Below are positions 7,742 through 17,200 of a DNA stretch of 43,789 bases, in pieces. The stretch is from the NCBI GenBank assembly GCA_048201975.1, contig DBFBGQ010000052.1, forward strand, positions 1 through 43,789, given 5' to 3'. Both the position numbers and the translations under genes were made by a program. The notes beneath the pieces were generated by a model. The model searched no databases and was not told the origin of the DNA. It saw only the letters and a list, made by a program, of their open reading frames with translations. The DNA comes from Egerieenecus sp048201975 (lineage in GTDB: Bacteria > Bacillota > Clostridia > Christensenellales > Aristaeellaceae). How positions within the stretch are numbered: position 1 is the first letter of the stretch; every line of letters begins with the position of its first letter.

Positions 7742-8575
7742 TTACGCCCCGCCGAACACGTCCATGGCCCGGGCCGCGTCGGCCTCCATGGCCTCCTGCG
7801 CGGTCAGGGCCAGATCGTGGAAAAAAGTGACCTCCTCTGCCTGCAGCCGGGCAGCCACGGCGCTCACCCCCGCCCTGGACATGTAGCTGTAGTAATTGAT
7901 CTTGCGAATGCCGCAGGAGATGGCGGTCCGGTAATCGTCTTCGCTGACGCCGCTGCCGCCGTGCATGACCAGGGGCAGACCGGTTTGGTCGGCGATGGTT
8001 TTCACCCGCGCCAAGTCCAGCACCGGCTTGGCGCGATAGATGCCGTGGGCGGTGCCGAAGGAAGGCGCCAGGGCGTCGACGCCCGTTTCCCGGCAGAAGG
8101 TCGCAGCCAGCTCGGGGTCGGTATAGACCGGGCCAGCAGCCGCCTCCCCGCCCTCCCGGGAGGGTAGTGTGCCCAGCTCGGCCTCCACCCCCGCGCCATG
8201 GGCGTGGGCCAGTGCCACAGCGGCGCGGGTGTTGGCCGCATTTTGGGGGTAGGGCAGGGCGCTGCCGTCGTACATCACGCCGGTAAAGCCCAGCCGCAGG
8301 GCTTTTTCCATGTAGTCCAGGCTTTCGCAATGGTCCAGGTGGACGCACACGGGCACTCCGGCCCGTTGGGCGAAGAGCAGCATTACCGGCCCGATGATTT
8401 CCAGGGGCGCCACGGGCTCATGGATCTCCGCATGGGAGAGGATCACCGGCACGTTGCGCCTTTCGGCGGCGCGGAGGACAGCGGTGACGCATTCCAGGTT
8501 GGGGGTGTTGAAAGCGCCCACGGCGCAGCGCTGGGCTGAGGCCAGGGCGAGGATTTCTTTCAGGTTGACGAGCAT
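7742..8575 (-). CDS. class II ketose-bisphosphate aldolase family protein
   Basis: A 277-residue zinc-dependent aldolase of the FbaA/GatY/KbaY/IolJ family. Visible active-site blocks are HLDH (79-82; general-acid Asp81 and zinc-ligand His82 by analogy with class II FBA), VEAELG, FGTAHGIY with a zinc His, LPLVMHGGSGV with another zinc His, and the phosphate-binding IRKINYYSYM. The reaction is expected to split a ketose phosphate into dihydroxyacetone phosphate and an aldehyde. The gene overlaps the end of the FGGY kinase by 16 bases, which implies translational coupling. With the upstream kinase and isomerase it completes an isomerise, phosphorylate and cleave pathway. FBA-type rather than AraD/FucA-type chemistry is unusual beside a FucI-like isomerase, so the sugar is unclear. 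Confidence 0.88.
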   Translation of the reverse strand: MLVNLKEILALASAQRCAVGAFNTPNLECVTAVLRAAERRNVPVILSHAEIHEPVAPLEIIGPVMLLFAQRAGVPVCVHLDHCESLDYMEKALRLGFTGVMYDGSALPYPQNAANTRAAVALAHAHGAGVEAELGTLPSREGGEAAAGPVYTDPELAATFCRETGVDALAPSFGTAHGIYRAKPVLDLARVKTIADQTGLPLVMHGGSGVSEDDYRTAISCGIRKINYYSYMSRAGVSAVAARLQAEEVTFFHDLALTAQEAMEADAARAMDVFGGA

Positions 8576-10068
8576 GTTTCTTCCTCCATCAAGGGACGCA
8601 CAGCGTCATAGACTTGCTTGTAGCGTTGGTATACCTCCGTGTACCGGCGATGAAGAGCGGGCCGGGGGAAATATGTCCGGCCTGTGCGCACCATGGCGGA
8701 GGCGGCGCCGGACAGGCTGGGGAAAAGCCCTGCGGCTACGCCCACCAGCATGGCGCTGCCGGTGGCGCCCGCCTCCGCGCTGGCCAGCGCGGTAACGGGC
8801 ACGTTGAGCACGTCGGCCTTCATCTGGAGCCAGAGGGGGGAGCGCGCGCCGCCTCCGGTGGCCCGCAGGGGCGCGATGGCGATGCCCGCGGCGGCCAGCC
8901 GCTCTTGGTTCAGGCGCATCTCGTAGCACACGCCCTCCATCAGGGCGCGGTACAGGTCCTCCTGGGTGTGGCTGAGGGTGAGCCCCAGCACAGCGCCCTT
9001 GCTGCCCGCGTCCATGTAGGGGGTGGCCGCGCCGCTGAAGTGCGGCAACACCAATAGCCCCGTGGGACCGTCCCCGGCTCCGGCCTCCAGCAGGTCGTAA
9101 ACGGAGGCGTTTGTTTCCCGGGCGTGCTGTGCCGCATGGCCGCCCAGCTGGTCGATGAACCACTTGACCAGCGCGCCGCCCGTGTAGCAGAATGCGTAGG
9201 TGACATAGCTGCCCGGATGGACGAAGGGCGCCACGCAGTAGCCGCCCCGGACCATTTCCTCCAGGCGGCAGTGGGTGAACACGGGGGTCATGCACTCCAC
9301 GGTGCCCGCCCCGTCCACCGTGGCGGAACCGTCCAGCACGCCGCTGCCGATGGCCGCGGCCACCTGGTCGTGGCTGATGGATACCACCAATAACTCCGGG
9401 GTCAGGCCCAGCTCCCTAGCCAGCGCCGGGCGAATGCGTCCCGCCGGCGTGCCTGTGGGCACCGGTCGGGAAAGCAGCGCCTGGTCCAGCCCGGCGGCGT
9501 CCAGCGCCTCCCGGCTCCAGCACAGGCTGCGTATGTCAAAGGCCATGGTGCGGGCGGCCAGGGAGTAGTCCAGCTGCGCCACCCCCGTCAGGCGGTAGAC
9601 CACGTAATCCTCCATGAGCATCACCCGGCGGACCTGGGCGAACAGCTGGGGCTGGCGCTCCTTCATCCACATGAGCTTGGGCAGGGAATACATGGGGTGA
9701 GGGCTGACGCCGGTGATCTGCGCCAGGCGGGCTTTCCCCAGGCGGCGGACAAGACCGGCGCACTGGCTTTCCCCCCGGGGATCGGTGTAAAGCATGGCGG
9801 GGGCCAGAGGCTCGTCCTTTTCGTCCAGGAGCACAAAGGTCTCCCCGAAGCTGGTCACCCCCAGCCCGCCGATGCCTGCGTACTGCCGGGCGGCCTCCGC
9901 CAGCGCCTGGCGCGCCGCCTCCCAGATGGCCCCTGCGTCCACCTCGTGGGCCGCCTGGGTGCGGCGAGCAGGATACGCCCGGTAAACGCTCCCTAGCAGC
10001 GTGCCCTCCGGATCAAAAACGCATAGCTTGCACCCGGTGGTGCCGATATCCAGTCCGGCCAGGCGCAT
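8560..10068 (-). CDS. FGGY-family carbohydrate kinase
   Basis: A 502-residue sugar kinase of the actin/hexokinase fold. The N-terminal phosphate-binding strand reads LAGLDIGTTGCK (3-14). A catalytic-base candidate is Asp234 in ISHDQVAAAIGSG, and the C-terminal ATP-binding part has LRATGGGARSPLWLQMKADVLNVPV. Length and layout match xylulokinase, fuculokinase and related kinases, but substrate cannot be predicted within FGGY by eye. It should phosphorylate the ketose made by the upstream isomerase. AAAGGAGGGAGG stands just before the ATG; the gene starts 24 bases after the isomerase stop and its own end overlaps the aldolase start. Confidence 0.88.
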   Translation of the reverse strand: MRLAGLDIGTTGCKLCVFDPEGTLLGSVYRAYPARRTQAAHEVDAGAIWEAARQALAEAARQYAGIGGLGVTSFGETFVLLDEKDEPLAPAMLYTDPRGESQCAGLVRRLGKARLAQITGVSPHPMYSLPKLMWMKERQPQLFAQVRRVMLMEDYVVYRLTGVAQLDYSLAARTMAFDIRSLCWSREALDAAGLDQALLSRPVPTGTPAGRIRPALARELGLTPELLVVSISHDQVAAAIGSGVLDGSATVDGAGTVECMTPVFTHCRLEEMVRGGYCVAPFVHPGSYVTYAFCYTGGALVKWFIDQLGGHAAQHARETNASVYDLLEAGAGDGPTGLLVLPHFSGAATPYMDAGSKGAVLGLTLSHTQEDLYRALMEGVCYEMRLNQERLAAAGIAIAPLRATGGGARSPLWLQMKADVLNVPVTALASAEAGATGSAMLVGVAAGLFPSLSGAASAMVRTGRTYFPRPALHRRYTEVYQRYKQVYDAVRPLMEEETCSST

Positions 10069-10092
10069 GTCGCCTCCCTCCTTTCTTCGCCG

Positions 10093-11493
10093 TCAGTCGA
10101 TGTTGACCATGCGGTAGCCCAGGTAAACCCCAAAGGCTTCGTCCAGCACGGCCTTCATGTGCCCGTAGCCCACCGCCGTGTGGTGCTTGAATCCCCCGCG
10201 GGCCAGCTTGAGCAGCTTGTCCTGCAGCTGCGGGATCTCCGCCACGCCGCCGCAGCCGAAAAAGTCCGCCTCAATGGGCTCGCCGGTGAAGCGCCCCTGG
10301 GAGGTGTACATTACCAGCTTGCCATCCTTGGTCTGGCAGTTGGAGAATGTCATGGGCATGGCTTTGATGCGCCCTTCGTTGCAGCCCCAGCCGCTGCCAG
10401 GGTCCTGCTTGTCAAACATCTTGTGGGAGGCCACCACGCCCCTGCCGTCCATAAGGGTCTGGGCCACGGGGCCGCAGTGGAACAGGATCACCTTGTCTTC
10501 TTCTTCCCCGTAGTTGTTGTTCCAGTCCAGCACGGTGGCGGGGGTCTGGCTGGCCAACTGCATGGCGCGCATGCAAATGGCGCTGCACAGGTCGATTTCG
10601 CAGCTGGCTGCAATTCCCCGGTCGTTCAGCTCGCTGAGCAGCACGCAGGGGCACACCCGAAAGATGGTTTCCATCTCATTCCAGCAGCGGAGGGTGAGGG
10701 CGTCCAGGTGATACTCGTCGATGTAGTGGTCCATGACCAGGCTGATGCGGGCCAGGGTGCGCAGGGCCTGCGGGGGAACCTGGGAGAAGTCGGCATAGTC
10801 CCGCAGCCGCTCCTCCTTTTCACGCAGGCCGGGGGCGTCCTCCGGCAGGCGCTGGACCCGGTATACCAATTCCGACAGGTCGAAGCTTTCCACGGTGATG
10901 CCGTATTTTTGCAGGGCGATTTCGTCAAAGCGGGTGGTCTTGAAGGCGGTGGTCCGCGCTCCCAGGCAGCCCACGGTAAAGCGCTTCATGCCGTTGACCA
11001 CCCGGCATACCGCGGCAAAGTCCGTCAGGTTGCCATGGAAGGCCGGGGATAGGGGATGGACCACATGGGGCTTCATCACTGTAAAGGGAATGCCGTACTG
11101 GGTAAACACGTCGGTGACGGAGAATTTGCCGCAGTAGGCGTCCCGGCGGTGGGCGAAGTCCATCTTGCCGATTTCATCCGGGTAGGCCTGGAGCAGAATG
11201 GGTACGCCGGCATCCCGCAGGGCTTCGGCGGCGCCGTTTTCATCCACAAAAATGGGCATGGAGAATATCACGCCGTCATACTGCCCCTGGTGGGCCTTGA
11301 GCCAGCGGGCGTACAGCCGGCCCTCGTCCCGGGTTTCCACCGCGCCGTAGCGGGTGGCCCCGGCATCCATGATCAGGTAATCGTAGCCCGCCCGGGTCAC
11401 TGCCTGGATCATTTCCTCCCGGGCGTTCAGAATCAGCTCCCCGGGCATGAAGCCGCGGTTGCCAAAGCACAGGGCAAAAGTCATCTTTTTCAT
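10093..11493 (-). CDS. L-fucose/D-arabinose isomerase-fold sugar isomerase
   Basis: A 466-residue protein of the FucI/AraA fold. Glu299 (ASCEIDLCSA) and Asp323 (TVLDWNNNYG) are 24 residues apart, the same spacing as metal ligands Glu337 and Asp361 of E. coli FucI. A C-terminal His in GGFKHHTAVGYGH could be the third ligand. It is well over 100 residues shorter than E. coli FucI and has a divergent N-terminus, so it belongs to an uncharacterised branch of the family. The expected reaction is aldose to ketose with a divalent metal. Its ATG overlaps the stop of the DUF4432 gene in an ATGA, and it is followed by the FGGY kinase. Fold assignment is good; the substrate is unknown. Confidence 0.8.
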   Translation of the reverse strand: MKKMTFALCFGNRGFMPGELILNAREEMIQAVTRAGYDYLIMDAGATRYGAVETRDEGRLYARWLKAHQGQYDGVIFSMPIFVDENGAAEALRDAGVPILLQAYPDEIGKMDFAHRRDAYCGKFSVTDVFTQYGIPFTVMKPHVVHPLSPAFHGNLTDFAAVCRVVNGMKRFTVGCLGARTTAFKTTRFDEIALQKYGITVESFDLSELVYRVQRLPEDAPGLREKEERLRDYADFSQVPPQALRTLARISLVMDHYIDEYHLDALTLRCWNEMETIFRVCPCVLLSELNDRGIAASCEIDLCSAICMRAMQLASQTPATVLDWNNNYGEEEDKVILFHCGPVAQTLMDGRGVVASHKMFDKQDPGSGWGCNEGRIKAMPMTFSNCQTKDGKLVMYTSQGRFTGEPIEADFFGCGGVAEIPQLQDKLLKLARGGFKHHTAVGYGHMKAVLDEAFGVYLGYRMVNID

Positions 11494-12491
11494 TGGCAGG
11501 GATCTCCTTCCGTGGTTGTGTTGTCAAAGTGGAAAGCGACGCCGGCGCGCAGGGTTTCGCCGGGGGCGAGCATGGGCAGCGTGCCGTTTTCCCGCTCCTG
11601 CTTGCGCCCCATAAGGTAGGTATTGGAGGGCTCCAGCCCCAGGGCGTAATCCCCGGCGGCCATGCTGCGCCAGTGGGAGAGAATGGGCAGGGAATCGGAC
11701 CAGCGCAGGGTCACGCTGATGTCCAGCGCCCGGTTGCGCAGCACGGCGACGGGCGGCATGTCCCGATGAAAAAACACCCGCTCCTCCTCCAGGGGTACGG
11801 GGGCGTCCAGCTGGCAGGCCCGGTCCAGGCCCTGGGCGGCAAAGGGGGTGCGGGGAATGGTGCGGCGCTCCGGGGGCAGGCGCAGCTCCGCGCCCTGGCA
11901 CACCAGCGGCCAGCCGAAGTTGCAGTGGTACAGCAGCGCGCAGCCTTCCGGGGCGTAGGCCAGGTTGGTGATTTCATCCTCCAGGGCGATGTCCGCGCCG
12001 TCTGCGGGAATGCGGATGATCCGGCGCGCCTCCAGGCAGTGGCCGAAGAGCGCGGTTTCCCGGATCACGCCGCGGACGACGATCTCCCCGCCCTCCATAT
12101 AGGCGGCCACCTCCTGGGCCGGCAGGCCATGGAAGCGGCCGTGGAGGGGATGCCACTCCTCCCCGTCCCGGTGCGCGCCGCCGGTGGAGCGCATGCCCCC
12201 GGTGTACACCAGCCCGCCGGGAAATGTGTGGAGAAATTCCTGCTCATAGGGCAGAAAAGCCGCGGGGCTGTCATAGCCGTTTTTGCTCAGAAAGGTGACG
12301 TTTACCCCCCGGTAGCGGACCTGGCCGATGTCCAGCCCCGTATCGGGCAGGATATCCACCTGCAGCCCGCCGGCGGTGACCACCTCGATCACCTGGACGC
12401 CCCGGGCCTTGCCCTCCTCCAGGGTGACCCGGCGCAGGGTGTAGCGCTGCATGGGATGGCAAAGGTAGCCGGATTGATTGCGCGTATCCAT
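11490..12491 (-). CDS. DUF4432 family aldose-epimerase-like protein
   Basis: A 333-residue beta-rich protein resembling DUF4432, part of the galactose mutarotase-like superfamily. Recognisable parts are LQVDILPDTGLDIGQVRYRGVNVTFLSKNG near the N-terminus (split here only by reading), HPLHGRFHGLPAQ in the middle, and YHCNFGWPLV and GLEPSNTYLMGR towards the C-terminus. Conserved His and Glu residues in these blocks fit sugar binding and ring-form epimerisation. It probably supplies the right anomer or epimer to the isomerase, to which it is translationally coupled by a 4-base overlap. GGAGG lies just before the ATG. A strong hairpin terminator stands 30 bases upstream, so expression may be lower than that of the genes before it. 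Confidence 0.75.
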   Translation of the reverse strand: MDTRNQSGYLCHPMQRYTLRRVTLEEGKARGVQVIEVVTAGGLQVDILPDTGLDIGQVRYRGVNVTFLSKNGYDSPAAFLPYEQEFLHTFPGGLVYTGGMRSTGGAHRDGEEWHPLHGRFHGLPAQEVAAYMEGGEIVVRGVIRETALFGHCLEARRIIRIPADGADIALEDEITNLAYAPEGCALLYHCNFGWPLVCQGAELRLPPERRTIPRTPFAAQGLDRACQLDAPVPLEEERVFFHRDMPPVAVLRNRALDISVTLRWSDSLPILSHWRSMAAGDYALGLEPSNTYLMGRKQERENGTLPMLAPGETLRAGVAFHFDNTTTEGDPCQ

Positions 12492-12518
12492 GGTTCCTCC
12501 TTTTCGGCGGCGCGGTAC

Positions 12519-12558
12519 AAAAAAAGGGGGGAGCGCCGGGGCTGGCCGGCGGACCCCC
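12519..12558 (-). terminator. intra-operon terminator before the DUF4432 gene
   Basis: On the minus strand a GC-rich stem pairs the GGGGGTCCGCCGG region (12558-12546) with CCGGCGCTCCCCCC (12539-12526), followed by TTTTTTT (12525-12519). It lies directly after the stop codon of the three-repeat lipoprotein gene and just before DUF4432, where I see no new promoter. I infer partial termination that favours the secreted and esterase genes over the four catabolic genes. Confidence 0.75.
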
Positions 12559-12571
12559 TTCTTCGCTGCTG

Positions 12572-14266
12572 TTATTGGGCGTATTCCGCCATTACCGATA
12601 GCACGGTTTCGTCATAGTTGATGTTGTTTTCCAGGGCGTCCAGGATCACGGCGATTTGGTCCCCGGCCTGGACCGTCAGGGGCAGGCGCAGGCGCAGGGT
12701 GTCGCTGCCCAGCTTGCAGAAGTCCTCCTCCTGGGGCCAGACCTTTACGCCGTTTGCCTGCACGGCCACGCCGGTGCTGGTGGGGCTCATGTCCGGCGCG
12801 CCGATCTTGGCGATGACGGTGAGGGTGATGTCCCCGTCCTCCGGGGCGTCAAAGACCATGGCGGGGGATGCCCCCGTGGAGGGGTGGGCGCTGCGCTGAT
12901 TGATGGCCAGGTACAGGTATTTCTCCTCGTCGGTGGCCTTGAACACCTGGTCCGAGCGGACGAAGGCCAGCTTGCGCAGCTCGCCGGTGTCCTTATCCAG
13001 GAACATGTACTGCCAGCCGTTGTTGTTTTGCGCGCCGAAGTTCTCCTCGTGGTCGGGGATGTATACGCCCGCCTCGCAGCCCTCCCGAATCAGGCTGTTG
13101 TAGCTGGTGTACTTTACCTGGTAGTCCTTGATCCAGGCGTCCCGGCTGCCGGTGGTATATACCTCCAGGGCCAGCACGTCGCCTTTTTTCAGGGTGAGGT
13201 TCATGGTCAGGGGGGTGAAGCCCTCCTGGGGGCCGTCGGTGGTCAGCTGCAGGCTGTCGCTTTCCCCCAGGGACAGCGCCTGGCCGTTGAGCGTCACTTG
13301 AACGGCGGCTCCGCCCGTGCCATGGGTCAGCGCGGAGAGCTCCACTTCGCCGCCGATGGGCGCGGTGAAGGCATACACCGGGCGGGAGCCCAGCTCGCCC
13401 ACGAAGCAGGAGGTGGGATTGATGAAGAACATCTCGCCCATGGCGCTGGGATCGGAGGCGAAGGCGTTCACCTGCCAGCTGATGTCGGACTGGGTATAGT
13501 ACGCCATTTCATGGTAAGCGCCCTCCGCGTCCCGGTACAGGTAGGACCAGCCGTTGTTGTCCTGGATACCGAACTGGTCAAAGTCCGGGGCCCAGATGGC
13601 GCCGGCGTCCACGGGAGCATGGGCGGCCTTCTCCTGGGCGGCGGCCTGCTCCACCTCCTCCTGGGTTACCTCCAGGGGGGCGTCGGGAGCCAGGTAGGCC
13701 ACGGCGTAGTCCTTCACCCAGCCTTCCCGGTCGGGGCCGGTGGTGCCGCCCACCAGGTAAACCACGTCCCCGGCCTTGGCGTCAGTGCGCACGGCATGGG
13801 CGGTGAAGCCCGCGTCGGAGCCGGTGGTGTTGAAGGCAATGGCCTCCGCCAGCACGGTTTCGCCCAGCAGCACGGTTAGGTTCACGTCCGGCTGGCCGTG
13901 GGTGGCAAAGCGGATCTCAATGCGGCCGTCGGCGGGTACGGTGTAGGCATAGGCGGGCATGGTGCCAAGCTCCCCGGTGAAGAAGCTGGATCGGCTGATG
14001 AAAAACATCTCGCCCATGGCGCCGGGGTCGGAGGCGAAGGCGTTCACCTGCCAGTCGATGTCGGACTCGGTGAAGAAGTCCATGGGCGCATATTCGCCAT
14101 CCACCGTTTTGTACAGGTAGGACCAGCCGTTGTTTTCCTGGACGCCCCAGGCGTCCATGTCAGGGGCGGCCACATAGCCCTCGCCGATGGTTTCCGCGCC
14201 GGCGCAGCCGCAGGCCAGCAGCAGCGCTATCCACAGCGCCAGCAGGGGCAGCAGGTGCTTTCTCAT
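12572..14266 (-). CDS. secreted lipoprotein with three copies of an unnamed domain
   Basis: A 564-residue exported protein; LLAC with Cys19 is a good lipobox. It consists of three tandem copies of a domain of about 160-170 residues, opening at ENNGWSYLY (44-52), DNNGWSYLY (236-244) and NNNGWQYMF (414-422). Copies 1 and 2 are close (both contain SDI.WQVNAFASDP.AMGEMFFI and end in a W[VI]KDY block at about 183-187 and 378-382). Copy 3 is more divergent. The segments have alternating beta-strand character and end like jelly-roll carbohydrate-binding domains, but I cannot name the family. A charged linker (about 199-217) separates copies 1 and 2. The gene follows the secreted glycosidase-like gene by 27 bases. 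A role in holding or presenting glycan at the cell surface is inference. Confidence 0.75.
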   Translation of the reverse strand: MRKHLLPLLALWIALLLACGCAGAETIGEGYVAAPDMDAWGVQENNGWSYLYKTVDGEYAPMDFFTESDIDWQVNAFASDPGAMGEMFFISRSSFFTGELGTMPAYAYTVPADGRIEIRFATHGQPDVNLTVLLGETVLAEAIAFNTTGSDAGFTAHAVRTDAKAGDVVYLVGGTTGPDREGWVKDYAVAYLAPDAPLEVTQEEVEQAAAQEKAAHAPVDAGAIWAPDFDQFGIQDNNGWSYLYRDAEGAYHEMAYYTQSDISWQVNAFASDPSAMGEMFFINPTSCFVGELGSRPVYAFTAPIGGEVELSALTHGTGGAAVQVTLNGQALSLGESDSLQLTTDGPQEGFTPLTMNLTLKKGDVLALEVYTTGSRDAWIKDYQVKYTSYNSLIREGCEAGVYIPDHEENFGAQNNNGWQYMFLDKDTGELRKLAFVRSDQVFKATDEEKYLYLAINQRSAHPSTGASPAMVFDAPEDGDITLTVIAKIGAPDMSPTSTGVAVQANGVKVWPQEEDFCKLGSDTLRLRLPLTVQAGDQIAVILDALENNINYDETVLSVMAEYAQ

Positions 14267-14293
14267 GGTTCCATCCTCCTTTGCATTGCGCGC

Positions 14294-17200
14294 TTATTGC
14301 CCTTCCAGGCAAGGATCGCCGATGAATATGTAATCCTCCACGCTGGTGCCGCCGGCGTGCACCTCCAGGGTGAGCAGCACCGTTTGCCCGGCGTAATCCG
14401 CCAAGGACGCCCTGACCTCCTGGAAGGGCTGGCCGGGGATCACCTGCTGCTCCAGCAGGGGCTGGCCGTTGACCTTGAGCGCGAAGATGGCGCCGTCGCC
14501 GTTGACCGCGCCCTTTTTCACCCCCAGGGCCGCGTAGAAGTCCATGGGCGATGCGGGCAGGGCCGCCAGGTAATTCAGCGTTACCGCGCCGCCCTCAGGG
14601 GGCTGGGTCATCAGGCCGTTGCGCATTTCATCCCCCACCTCGGCCACGCATTGTACCGGCGTCAGCCCCGCCTGGATGATCTGGGTGGAGCCGTCCTCCA
14701 TCAGCCAGGTGGAAACATAGGGCAGGCAGGTCAGGTCCGCAAAGCCCTCCAGGGGCTGGTTCTCATAAATGGCGTAGATGGTGTCGCTCAGGGGCGCGGC
14801 AATCTCGTAGGTGCGCTCGCCCACGGGGGTGATCTCCGCCTTCCCGGACAGGGACAGGAAGCTCTCCGCCTCCCGGGAGGTGCGCAGGGTGTAATGGGCG
14901 GTTTTCTCGATGTTCCCCCGGGACTGCACCACACGCGGAGCCACCACGGCGGTGGAATCGTTGGCGGTGGTGTTGTAGGGGTCGCACTCAATGCGCAGGG
15001 TAATGGTCTGCCCCTCAAACTGGGTCAGGTCCATGGAGATGGGGGTGCCCAGCTCGCTGGTGACGTGGACCTCCTCCAGGAGCATGTTGGTCCGCTCCGC
15101 ATCGTCCTTGGCCCAGACCATGAAGCGGTAGGTAGCCCCGTCGCTGGTGGCGGCGTTCACCGCCGAGGCCATTTGCGGGGAGGCGGTGAACACGGTGCTG
15201 CCATAGATCTCCAGGTCGATGTCCGCCTCCATCCAGGCGCAGCCGATGTTGTCGCTTTCGTTGATCCACGGCGGATGCATGAACAGCCGGTCGTTGTAGT
15301 GGCGGATCTGCGCCTGGCTGGGCATCAGGAAGCCGAAGTTGGTCATGGAGTTGAATTCGCCGGTCTGGTTGGTGGTGCCGTCGGTGAGATCCTCCCCGGC
15401 GCGCATCACCCCGTCGTACTTGAGCAGGTCTATGACCCGCTCGCTGGTGGAGACGATCTCCTGCACCGCCACCAGGGCGTAGTCCTCGCTCTCCTCAAAG
15501 GCCCGCAGGGTCAGGTTTTCCTCCGCCGCGGAGATGTGGGTGGCGTCCTGGTCCGGGGGTTGCTCCGATACCAGATAGCTCTTTTCCGGGTTCAGGCCAA
15601 ATATGGTCTGCCCGTCGTAGAGCAGCCAGCCCTCCACGCTGCCCTCGACCGTGGCGCTCTCCACCCCGGTGAGGAAGCGCACCGCCACCTGGTCCGGTTC
15701 GGTGATATCCTCCAGGAAATAGGAGCCGTCCTGGCTGCGCAGCCACTGGGCGGTTTTGCCGTCGTTGCGCTTCAGGGAGAGCAGCACGTTTTCGTCCCAG
15801 GGATTTTCGGTGTCCAGCACGGGCTCGTACTGCATACGGAAGTTGGCGTCCCACAGGGTCAGGGCGGTGGACTGGGTGGGTTGCAGGATGTCGCTGGCCT
15901 CGATGCGGTACAGGCAGGGGATCTCAAAGGCCCGCTGATTGCCCGCCCGGTACCAGGCCTGGTAATATTCCTCCTGCTCCGCCCGGGTGGTGGGCAGCGC
16001 CGGATAGTGATAGAAAGTGATGTTGTCCCCGAAGAGCACCGTGGTCAGCGGGCAAATTTGGTCAAACCAGGTTTCGCTCCAGGTCTGGGAGGCGTTGTCC
16101 AGGCCGTAGACGTGCTGCTGCAGCAGGCTGGCGTAGCGGGCGTTGAATTCGTTGACGCCCTCGCCGCTGAACACCACCCCGGGCAGGGCCTCCGCCAGGC
16201 GGCGCTGTAGCTCCACGTTGCCCTGCATGGTGGTCATGCCGTTGACCAGGCCGCGGCCGTCGTTGAAGCACAGCAGGGACTGGTCCAGGTGGATGATGTC
16301 CACCCCGGTTTCCTCCACCACCTGGGTCAGCTGGCGGATGAGCACATCCTGCCAGACGGTGCTGGCCTGGTTCTGCTGGGTAAAGGCGTAGGTGATGCCG
16401 TTGGCCGTGTAGCCCTCGATGACCATCTCCCCGGTGGAGGCGTCCAGCACCGCGGAGTCCGCCAGGTTTTCGTTCAGGTAATCGGCGTTGTCCAGGTGCG
16501 CGCCCAGCATGTTGGCGTGCACGCTGACCTTGAAGCCCAGGGAGTGGGCGTAGTCCACGCCCTCCTTCAGCCCCGGGCGCACGGAATAATCGGGATAATT
16601 CATGTCATAGTTGGAGGTGCGCCAGTTCACCAGGTGAAGCACGGTTTTGGCGGGGTCCACCACCTGGGCCAGGGCGTCGGCCAGGGACTTGTCCACCACA
16701 TCCATGAGCACCACCAGCTGAATCTCATCGGCCCAATCCGGCTTGGCGGCCTGGATCTCCTGGGTATGGAACAGCTCCTGGGCGTACGCCTTGTAGGTCA
16801 ACGCGCCCTGCATCCAGTCGCCCGCATAAGGGACCATGGCCCACTCCACGGTGGTGAAGCTGTCATACTGGTCGAAGGGCGCCTGGGGAATGGTCTCGAT
16901 CTCCAGGTAGAAATACTGCTCGTCGCTGGAGACGTTCAGGGCCTTGAACTGCGTGCCGTCGTCCATGGCATGCACCAGCAAACCGCCGTTTTCCGCCTGG
17001 ATGAGGATCATCTGCGCCTGCCACACATTGGGGTAGGCCATGCGGCTCATGTAGGGCGCGGCGTTTTCCGCGGTCAGGCGAATGCCGTTCCATGCGGGGA
17101 TGATCACGTCATAGTTCAGGGGCACCACCAGCCTAAAGCGGGTGGAGGAGACTCCGGCGTCGGACTGCGCGGTCTGGATTAGGCGCATGGAGCCGTCCTG

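Noticed and set aside
8560..11493. Classical L-fucose operon fucI-fucK-fucA
   Set aside because: The aldolase is of the FBA/GatY family, not the AraD-like FucA family, and the isomerase is too short and divergent.
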